Source: Jiangella aurantiaca
Lineage (GTDB): Bacteria; Actinomycetota; Actinomycetes; Jiangellales; Jiangellaceae
Direction: 5' to 3'
Assembly (NCBI RefSeq): GCF_004349105.1
Contig: NZ_SMLB01000007.1
Location: 62,001 to 126,000, forward strand
DNA length: 64,000 bases
The notes below the pieces were generated by a model, which made no database searches, was not told the DNA's origin, and saw only the letters and a program-made list of their open reading frames with translations. The position numbers and the translations under genes were made by a program. Numbering within the stretch: the first letter of the stretch is position 1; each line of letters opens with the position of its first letter. Positions 58,015 through 64,000 of this stretch are shown here, piece after piece.

Positions 58015-58088
58015 GCCCCCGTAGCCCAATCGGCAGAGGCATCAGCCTTAAAAGCTGAACAGTGTCGGTTCGAGTCCGACCGGGGGCA
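58015..58088 (+). tRNA. tRNA with anticodon UAA (Leu) and a short, class I variable arm
   Basis: The acceptor stem GCCCCCG (58015-58021) pairs perfectly with 58081-58087, with discriminator A. The anticodon stem TCAGC/GCTGA holds loop CTTAAAA, giving anticodon UAA for leucine codon UUA. The T-arm is GTCGG-TTCGAGT-CCGAC. The variable region is only five bases (ACAGT), whereas bacterial leucine tRNAs have long class II arms. The D-stem has three clean pairs with a C/A mismatch. CC but not a full CCA is encoded. Whether it is charged with leucine, or at all, is unknown. Confidence 0.85.
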
Positions 58089-58247
58089 CCGACAAGGCCG
58101 GCGCACGTCACCCCCCCAGCGCCAACCACCGGCAGGGTGGGGCCGCACGACCTCCAGCGCGCTTGTCACGGCAAGCAACTGTCCAACGACTCTGGGTCGA
58201 TGCGTGCCTCGCCCATTCCTCGCGAGTTCTCAGTCATGAGCACTACT

Positions 58248-58261
58248 CGTTATCGGTAACG
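58248..58261. promoter_or_regulatory. LacI-type operator upstream of the sulfatase-cluster regulator
   Basis: CGTTATCGGTAACG is a near-perfect dyad around a central CG, and nearly identical to the palindrome at 59356-59367. It precedes the lacI start by 57 bases and suggests autoregulation. Confidence 0.6.
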
Positions 58262-58318
58262 TATTCTGGAGCCTGTGCCGCTCGAGGCGCGGCCACTGAT
58301 CCCGGCTCTGGAGCTCGC

Positions 58319-59350
58319 ATGACCGATCGACGCGAGGCCGCTGGCACGGACGCGGCCGTGACCATCTACGACGTCGCGAAGGCGGCCGGCGTGAGTGCGA
58401 TGTCCGTGTCCCGGGTGATCAACGGCAAGGCCGGTGTCAGTTCGGAGACCGCGGCGCGCATCGAGACGGCCATTCAGGCGTTGGGCTTCCGGCCGAATCG
58501 GATGGCGACCAGTCTGCGGCGCAGGCGCGGGCTGTCACTGCTGGGCATGGTGGTCCCGGATCCGTACACGCCGCTGTTCACCGAGATCGCGGTGGCCGCA
58601 GACGCCGCGCTGCGGGAGCGCGACCTGATCGTGGTGACGGCCAGTTCCGGCCGCGACCCGGCGCGCGAGCGGGCGCTGGTCGGCTCGTTCATCGACCGCG
58701 GGCTCGACGGTCTGCTGCTCTTCTCCGAGGACGACGACCACCGCTATCTGCTGCCCGAGGTGCAGCGTGGCCGGCCGGTCGTCTTCCTGGGCGCTCCTGC
58801 CGTGGGCGTGGAGGCGGCGGCTGTCCTCGTCGACAACCGCGGCGGCGCACGGCTGGCAGTCGAGCATCTGCTCGAGCGGCGACATCAGCGCATCGGCATC
58901 ATCACCAGCACCACCGGCTTCCCCGCCTCCGAGCGGCTCGCCGGCTATCGGCAGACGCTCGCGGCGCACGGCGTTTCGGTGGACCCGCGGCTGGTGCAAA
59001 GGGTGCCGCATACGCGGGAGGAGGGCGGCCGGGCGGCGCGCCGCCTCCTGGACCAGTCCGACCCGCCGACGGCGATCTTCTGCACGAACTACCTGCTCAC
59101 GGCCGGGGTGCTGCCCGCACTGCGCGAAGACGGCTGGAACGGAGCGCTCGTCGCCTTCGACGACTTCGAGGCTGCCACCCTCGCCGATCCGCCCGTCACC
59201 GTCGTGACGCAGGACCCGCCCGCCATGGGCGAGATCGCGGCGCGGCTGATCGCCGAAGCCATCACCGGCACGGGGAACGGGCCGACCCGGATGGTCGTCC
59301 CGGCGCGGCTGATAGCGCGCGGTTCCGGCGAGCTGCCACCCGCGCGCTAG
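58319..59350 (+). CDS. LacI family transcriptional regulator of the sulfatase cluster
   Basis: A 343-residue regulator with helix-turn-helix TIYDVAKAAGVSAMSVSRVINGK at about 16-38 and a sugar-binding-like sensor. ATG 58319 has GGAG five bases upstream; upstream in-frame codons overlap the operator and are not used. The same palindrome precedes both this gene and the sulfatase pair, so it likely represses both. Confidence 0.92.
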   Translation: MTDRREAAGTDAAVTIYDVAKAAGVSAMSVSRVINGKAGVSSETAARIETAIQALGFRPNRMATSLRRRRGLSLLGMVVPDPYTPLFTEIAVAADAALRERDLIVVTASSGRDPARERALVGSFIDRGLDGLLLFSEDDDHRYLLPEVQRGRPVVFLGAPAVGVEAAAVLVDNRGGARLAVEHLLERRHQRIGIITSTTGFPASERLAGYRQTLAAHGVSVDPRLVQRVPHTREEGGRAARRLLDQSDPPTAIFCTNYLLTAGVLPALREDGWNGALVAFDDFEAATLADPPVTVVTQDPPAMGEIAARLIAEAITGTGNGPTRMVVPARLIARGSGELPPAR

Positions 59351-59355
59351 GATGC

Positions 59356-59367
59356 GTTATCGATAAC
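59356..59367. promoter_or_regulatory. LacI-type operator upstream of the first sulfatase gene
   Basis: GTTATCGATAAC is a perfect 12-base palindrome with a central CG, 34 bases before the sulfatase start and matching the lacI operator (GTTATCGGTAAC) at 11 of 12 bases. Confidence 0.75.
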
Positions 59368-59400
59368 AGTCCATCTGATGGGAACCTGAAGGAGTCGTCT

Positions 59401-60711
59401 GTGTCCGAGCGCCCGAATGTCGTCCTCGTCCACGGTCACGACATCGGCCGGTTCCTGTCGTGTCACGGACGGGCGTCCGTGCCCAGTCCGAACCTGGAGG
59501 CGTTCGCCGACGGTGCCGTGGTGTTCGACAACGCCTTCTCGACGGCGCCGCTGTGCACGCCGGCTCGCTCGTCGCTCTTCACCGGGATGTCGCCGCACGT
59601 GAACGGGCTCATGGGGCTGGCGCACGACGCTTGGCGGTACCGGCACAGTGTGCGGACGATGCCGGAGGTGCTGTCGCGATACGGGTACGACTCCGCGCTG
59701 GTCGGGCTTCAGCACGAGCATCCCGATCCGACGGTGCTGGGCTTCGGCGAGGTGCGCGGGATGGGGTTCCTGCCGCGGGCGTGGCCGGTCGCCGAGGAGG
59801 CCGCGGCCTGGCTGCAGGACCGACCGGCCGACGGGGCTCCGTTCCTGCTGACCGTGGGGATGTGGGAAGCGCACCGGCCCTGGCGCCCGGAGGACTACGA
59901 GTTCGCCGACCCCACGATGGTCGACGTGCCCGCGTTCCTGCCCGACAACGAGCACACGCGGGAGGACCTCGCCGGCTTCCACGGTGCGATCCGGCAGTTC
60001 GATGCCGCCGTCGGGCACCTGCTGCGGGCGATCGACGCCCATCCCGTCCGCGCGAACACGCTGGTCATCGTCACGACCGATCACGGCGCCGCGCTCCCGC
60101 GCGCCAAGGGCACGCTCTACGACCCCGGCGTCGAGGTCGCCCTGGTCATCAGGCCCCCGGCGGCCTGGGGGACCACGCCCGCGCGGACGACGACCATGGT
60201 GAGCCACCTCGACATCCTGCCGACCCTCGTCGAGCTCGCCGGAGGCGGCCCGCGGCCCGAGTGGGAGGGCCGCAGCCTCGTTCCGGACCTGCGCGGAGTC
60301 GCGCCGGACGAGGAACGCGAGCTGTTCTTCGAAAAGACCTACCACGACCGCTACGACCCGATCCGGGCCGTGCGTACCGGCCGCCACAAGCTGATCCGCA
60401 ACTTCGCCGACGGGCCGCTCCTGACGCTCGCCAAGGACTTGGAGGAGAGCCCGACCCGCCGAGGGATGGGCGACGCGCACCTGGCGCCGCGGCCGGCCCT
60501 TGAGCTGTACGACCTGTTGGCCGACCCGGCGGAGCGGACGAACCTGGCCGGCGAGCCCGCGTACCAGCCGGTGCTCGCCGACCTGGAAGCCCGGCTCGAC
60601 TCCTGGATGAAGGCGACCGCGGACCCGCTGCTCGACGGCGCCATCGACCGGCCGGCGCCGGCGTCCCGCCTGCTCGACGCTCAGCCGGACCTGCCGGCGC
60701 GCGCCGGCTGA
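59401..60711 (+). CDS. Type I sulfatase (formylglycine-dependent), cytoplasmic
   Basis: A 436-residue arylsulfatase-fold hydrolase that releases sulfate from a sulfated saccharide. The modification motif is LCTPARSS with C52 to be converted to formylglycine (CxPxR). Metal and active-site segments are HGHDIGRF near the N-terminus and IVTTDHGA. No signal peptide is seen, so substrates must be imported. GTG 59401 is preceded by AAGGAGT. It is followed by a second sulfatase after 13 bases. No formylglycine-generating enzyme is in the window. Confidence 0.9.
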   Translation: MSERPNVVLVHGHDIGRFLSCHGRASVPSPNLEAFADGAVVFDNAFSTAPLCTPARSSLFTGMSPHVNGLMGLAHDAWRYRHSVRTMPEVLSRYGYDSALVGLQHEHPDPTVLGFGEVRGMGFLPRAWPVAEEAAAWLQDRPADGAPFLLTVGMWEAHRPWRPEDYEFADPTMVDVPAFLPDNEHTREDLAGFHGAIRQFDAAVGHLLRAIDAHPVRANTLVIVTTDHGAALPRAKGTLYDPGVEVALVIRPPAAWGTTPARTTTMVSHLDILPTLVELAGGGPRPEWEGRSLVPDLRGVAPDEERELFFEKTYHDRYDPIRAVRTGRHKLIRNFADGPLLTLAKDLEESPTRRGMGDAHLAPRPALELYDLLADPAERTNLAGEPAYQPVLADLEARLDSWMKATADPLLDGAIDRPAPASRLLDAQPDLPARAG

Positions 60712-60724
60712 TCGGGAGGTTGCC

Positions 60725-62506
60725 ATGCGCGCGATCGTGGTGATGTTCGACAGCCTCAACCGGAAACACCTGCCGCCCTACGACCCCGCGACGGCGACCA
60801 TCGCCCCGAACTTCGAGCGGTTGGCCGCCCGCTCGGTCACCTTCGACACCTGCTACGCCGGCAGCATGCCGTGCATGCCGGCCCGCAGGGAGCTGCACAC
60901 CGGCCGGTACAACTTCCTGCACCGCGGCTGGGGGCCGCTGGAACCGTTCGACGACTCCGTGCCGGAGATGCTGGGACAAGCCGGCGTGACGACCCACCTC
61001 GCCACCGACCACATGCACTACTGGGAGGACGGCGGCGCGACGTACCACACCCGCTACGGCACGTTCTCGCTGATCCGCGGCCAGCAGGGCGATCCGTGGA
61101 AGGGCTGGGTCGCGGACCCGCCAGTGACCGACGACCTGCGCGTGCGGCGCGGCGGGACGTGGCGGCAGGACCAGATCAACCGGCGGTACCTCACCGGGAT
61201 CGCCGACCACCCACAGACCAGGACCTTCGACGCCGGCCTGGAGTTCATCGCCGACAACCACCGCGAACAGGACTGGTTCGTGCAGATCGAGACGTTCGAT
61301 CCGCACGAGCCGTTCTTCAGCGACCCGTCCTTCGAAGAGCTCTACGACGATGGCGGCTACCGCGGGCCGGGCTTCGACTGGCCCGATTACATGCAGGTCA
61401 TCGAGGACGACGCGGTCAGCGAGCGCGTCCGGCGGCACTACGCCGCGCTGGTGAGCATGTGCGACGCCTCACTCGGGCGGGTGCTGGACACGATGGACGA
61501 GTTCGGTCTCTGGGCTGACACGATGCTCGTCGTCTGCACCGACCACGGCTTCCTCCTCGGTGAACACGGCTGGTGGGGAAAGAGCGTCCCGCCCTGGTAC
61601 GACGAGACGATCCACACGCCGCTGTTCGTCTGGGACCCCCGGTCCGGAGTCGCCGGTGAACGGCGCGACGCGCTCGTCCAGACCATCGACCTCGGTCCCA
61701 CCCTGCTGGATCTCTTCGGCGTCGAGTCGACGCCGCACATGCAGGGGACGTCGCTGGCGCCGGTGATCGCGAGCGGGACGCCGGTTCGCGAGCTCGGCCT
61801 CTTCGGCGCGTTCGGCGGGCACGTGTCGATCACCGACGGGCGGTACGTCTACATGCGGGCCTGCGCGGACGAGTCCAACGGCCCGCTGTTCGAGCACACC
61901 CTCATGCCGACGCACATGCGAGGTCGGTTCACGACTGAGGAACTGCGCGACGCGCGCCTGCACCCGGGCTTCTCGTTCACCAAGCAGATGCCGGTGCTGG
62001 AGTCGCCCGGCCACGTCGCGTCCAACCCCTACCACTTCGGCACGCAGCTGTTCGACCTGCACGCCGATCCCGAGCAGGCCAGTCCGCTGGTCGACACCGC
62101 CCTCGAGCTCAGGATGGCGACGGCGCTCCGGGACCTGCTGATCGAGAGCGAGGCGCCTGAGAGCCAGTTCGCCCGGCTCGGGCTCCCCGCCGACGGCGCG
62201 GTGACCACGCAGCATCTGCTGTGCGAGGCGCAACGCGAGCGGGTGCTGGCGTCGACGCGGCCGGCGCCGGCGATCGACGAGTTCCCGGATTCCCGGCTGA
62301 GCGTGCGGACGCCGGTCGGCGAGTTGATGGCCGACCAGCGAGCCGCGCGCATCCTCGCCGACTACTGCCGGCCGCTCACCGTGGCGCCGTTCGGCCATAT
62401 CTGTTCGGCGATGTCGCTGTACCGGGCCGCGTCCCTGATGATCGGCGTGTTGCCATGGCCGCTCCTCGCCGAGGCCGCGGAGCGGCTGGCGGCGCTGGAC
62501 GAGTGA
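60725..62506 (+). CDS. Second type I sulfatase, long form
   Basis: A 593-residue sulfatase. The motif PCMPARRELHTG holds C50 (CxPxR); VMFDSLNRKHLPPYD is the N-terminal metal site and VVCTDHGFLLGEHG the second. The large C-terminal half is typical of long, exolytic glycosaminoglycan- or mucin-type sulfatases. No signal peptide. ATG 60725 has GGGAGG six bases before it. With the previous gene it forms an operon behind the LacI operator. Confidence 0.9.
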   Translation: MRAIVVMFDSLNRKHLPPYDPATATIAPNFERLAARSVTFDTCYAGSMPCMPARRELHTGRYNFLHRGWGPLEPFDDSVPEMLGQAGVTTHLATDHMHYWEDGGATYHTRYGTFSLIRGQQGDPWKGWVADPPVTDDLRVRRGGTWRQDQINRRYLTGIADHPQTRTFDAGLEFIADNHREQDWFVQIETFDPHEPFFSDPSFEELYDDGGYRGPGFDWPDYMQVIEDDAVSERVRRHYAALVSMCDASLGRVLDTMDEFGLWADTMLVVCTDHGFLLGEHGWWGKSVPPWYDETIHTPLFVWDPRSGVAGERRDALVQTIDLGPTLLDLFGVESTPHMQGTSLAPVIASGTPVRELGLFGAFGGHVSITDGRYVYMRACADESNGPLFEHTLMPTHMRGRFTTEELRDARLHPGFSFTKQMPVLESPGHVASNPYHFGTQLFDLHADPEQASPLVDTALELRMATALRDLLIESEAPESQFARLGLPADGAVTTQHLLCEAQRERVLASTRPAPAIDEFPDSRLSVRTPVGELMADQRAARILADYCRPLTVAPFGHICSAMSLYRAASLMIGVLPWPLLAEAAERLAALDE

Positions 62507-62519
62507 CGGCGGTCCCGGG

Positions 62520-63404
62520 TCAGCCGATGACGGTACGGGCGACGGACAGGAAGTTCTCGAGCAGTGCCGAACGGTTCCAGCGCCGATAGGCGAACCAGAG
62601 CGCGGCATGGAGGTCGGCGGGATCCAACGGCACGGACACCGTGCCGGCGCGTGAGATCGACGCCATCGACGCGGCCTGGATGGAGACCCCGATGCCGGCG
62701 GCCACCAGGGCGAGCTGGGCTTCGAGGGTGTCGCCCAGAGCCTCGACGCGCGGCTCGAAGCCCTGCGCGCGGCACCCGTCGATCAGCAGGTCGTAGAACG
62801 ACGAGCCGAGATGGCGGTGCCAGAAAACGTAGTTCTCGTCGAACAACTCGCCCAGTGAAATGAGCGTCCGGTCGGCGAGCCGGTGATCTTGCGGGAGAAA
62901 GACGACGAAGGACTCGTCGAGGATCTTCAACGTCTCGACCGATCGATTATTGGAGACTCGCCGAACCACTGCCGTGTCCAATTCTCCGGACAGGATTCCG
63001 CGTTCCTGCGTTGAGCTGTCGCGAGAGTGGGTCAGCTCGATAACGCTACGCGGTGAGACCTTTCGGAACTGCCGGAGAATGTCCGGCAATGGGCCGTTGA
63101 GGCCGGCGCCGAGCGAACCGATCACGATGTGGCCCGTGCGTCCCGCGCGGTAGTCATCGACCAGCACCTTGGTGCGATCGACCGAGGCGAGCGTCTGTCG
63201 AGCGGCGTCGAGGACCTGCTCGCCGATCTCGGTCAGGCTGATCTCCCGGCTGGTGCGGGTGACGAGTTCGACGCCGAGCTCGGCCTCGAGCTTGTTGAGT
63301 TGCTGGCTGAGTGCGGGCTGGGTGATTCCCAGCCGGCGAGCGGCTCGGCCGAAATGTAGCTCATCGGCCAGTACGTTGACGATCTCGAGCTGACGAAGCT
63401 GCAT
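62520..63404 (-). CDS. LysR family transcriptional regulator
   Basis: A 294-residue regulator. N-terminal helix-turn-helix: HFGRAARRLGITQPALSQQL; the rest is the periplasmic-binding-type effector domain. It is divergent from the third sulfatase gene, and an imperfect dyad around 63405-63432 (TTATCGAACTATC) lies in the shared region. It probably activates that sulfatase in response to a sugar or sulfate signal. It converges on the second sulfatase gene with 13 bases between. Confidence 0.92.
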   Translation of the reverse strand: MQLRQLEIVNVLADELHFGRAARRLGITQPALSQQLNKLEAELGVELVTRTSREISLTEIGEQVLDAARQTLASVDRTKVLVDDYRAGRTGHIVIGSLGAGLNGPLPDILRQFRKVSPRSVIELTHSRDSSTQERGILSGELDTAVVRRVSNNRSVETLKILDESFVVFLPQDHRLADRTLISLGELFDENYVFWHRHLGSSFYDLLIDGCRAQGFEPRVEALGDTLEAQLALVAAGIGVSIQAASMASISRAGTVSVPLDPADLHAALWFAYRRWNRSALLENFLSVARTVIG

Positions 63405-63475
63405 AAGTGAATCTTATCGAACTATCAGTCATTTGCGGTTGAGCGCCCTCGGATGCCGTGGGTTGAATCGTGGTC

Positions 63476-64000
63476 GTGAGCCACGCCAGCAGCGACACGC
63501 CGCCGAATATCGTCGTCATCCTGGCCGATGACATGGGATTCGGGGATTTCGGGTCGTTCAACGGGGGAATCAACTCCACACCGGAACTCGACGACCTCGC
63601 CGCTGCGTCGCTGGTGCTCACCCAGCACTATTCGGCCTCCCCGGTCTGCGCGCCCGCCCGTGCCGCTCTGCTGACCGGACGGTACCCGCAGCGCACCGGC
63701 GTGATCGACACGCTGGAGGCGCGGGGAACCGACCGGCTGGGCCTCGGCGAGGTGACACTGGCCGACGTCTTGAACCGCCATGGTTACCGCACCGGCATCG
63801 TCGGCAAGTGGCACTCCGGCGCCGTTGGTGCCGCCTACGGCCCGACGCGTCGTGGGTTCGACGAGTTCACCGGGTTCCGCGGTGGATGGCAGGACTACTG
63901 GGACTGGAGCCTCGAAGCCGACGACGAGGGCAGGGTCACGGCGGACGGCCGCTACCTGACGGACGTGCTGGCCGACGAGGCGGTCGGCTTCATCCGCCGG
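63476..64000 (+). CDS. Third type I sulfatase (cut by the window end)
   Basis: The frame stays open to the window end, giving at least 175 residues. ILADDMGFGDFG is the N-terminal metal site, SPVCAPARAALLTGRYP the CxPxR modification site (C58), and GIVGKWHSG the next conserved segment, all as in classical arylsulfatases. GTG 63476 or 63470 is the start; no strong ribosome binding site is visible. No signal peptide is seen. It is divergent from LysR. Confidence 0.88.
   Translation, partial: MSHASSDTPPNIVVILADDMGFGDFGSFNGGINSTPELDDLAAASLVLTQHYSASPVCAPARAALLTGRYPQRTGVIDTLEARGTDRLGLGEVTLADVLNRHGYRTGIVGKWHSGAVGAAYGPTRRGFDEFTGFRGGWQDYWDWSLEADDEGRVTADGRYLTDVLADEAVGFIRR

Noticed and set aside
57728-58178. 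Small minus-strand frames over the tRNA (GRTRTDTVQLLRLMPLPIG type peptide)
   Set aside because: This peptide pattern is a known artefact of translating tRNA genes; the tRNA fold is much stronger evidence.

Overview
The window comes from a high-GC actinomycete chromosome. Evidence: pervasive G/C third positions, frequent GTG and occasional TTG starts, start codons overlapping the previous stop (GTGA/ATGA), apparently leaderless genes, and the conserved actinobacterial block mfd - SurA-like lipoprotein - mazG ... eno - divIC/ftsB-like - DUF501 - ppx/gppA. The gene content (large secreted DUF1080 proteins, many sugar ABC importers, sulfatases, LacI regulators) would suit a soil or plant-associated saccharolytic genus such as Jiangella; that name is an inference. 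No transposase, integrase or CRISPR array was seen.

Layout. (1) 1-8012: the 3' part of a large secreted protein with two DUF1080 domains and a cupredoxin-like domain, with a frameshift near position 135, followed by a lipoprotein sugar-binding protein, two MalF/MalG-type permeases and two Gfo/Idh/MocA oxidoreductases: a candidate 3-keto-glycoside uptake and reduction unit. (2) 8017-16945: small conserved proteins, a low-molecular-weight phosphatase, a DrrAB-type exporter with a divergent TetR regulator and a clear operator, an FdhA-type formaldehyde dehydrogenase, a sigma-like protein, an APS kinase fused to a degenerate ATP-sulfurylase, and an NAD(P)-binding protein. (3) 17038-19265: tdh-kbl threonine catabolism. 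(4) 19266-28305: two MMPL transporters flanking a set (M20 amidohydrolase, COG3375-type acyltransferase, SIS protein, N-succinylamino-acid-racemase/OSBS-like enzyme) that resembles the D- to L-amino-acid conversion pathway. (5) 28357-30851: a Tat-exported PhoD phosphatase and a secreted discoidin-like protein.

(6) 31048-50867: the housekeeping block mfd-mazG ... eno-ppx/gppA, opened between mazG and eno by about 11 kb. The insert carries a probable RNase-A-fold toxin with its neighbour (candidate immunity protein), a small Zn-ribbon protein, a kinase, a GH15 enzyme, and a LacI-ABC-GH39 sugar operon. (7) 50878-58088: SRPBCC protein, Tat-exported unknown, family 5 uracil-DNA glycosylase, YCII protein, NDH-2 NADH dehydrogenase under a perfect Rex operator, cyclopropane-fatty-acid synthase, ACT-domain protein, peptide deformylase, and a tRNA with anticodon UAA but a short variable arm. 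(8) 58248-64000: a LacI regulator with two matching palindromes, two cytoplasmic-looking sulfatases, a LysR regulator and a third sulfatase cut by the window end.

Beyond the genes, a 72-74 bp element made of 22-23 bp perfect inverted arms around a conserved 28-nt loop occurs twice in opposite orientation (25829-25902 and 47276-47347), with a decayed third trace at 30886-30919. This, the short-arm tRNA-Leu(UAA), the Rex site and the toxin gene containing a TTA codon are the signals most worth following.
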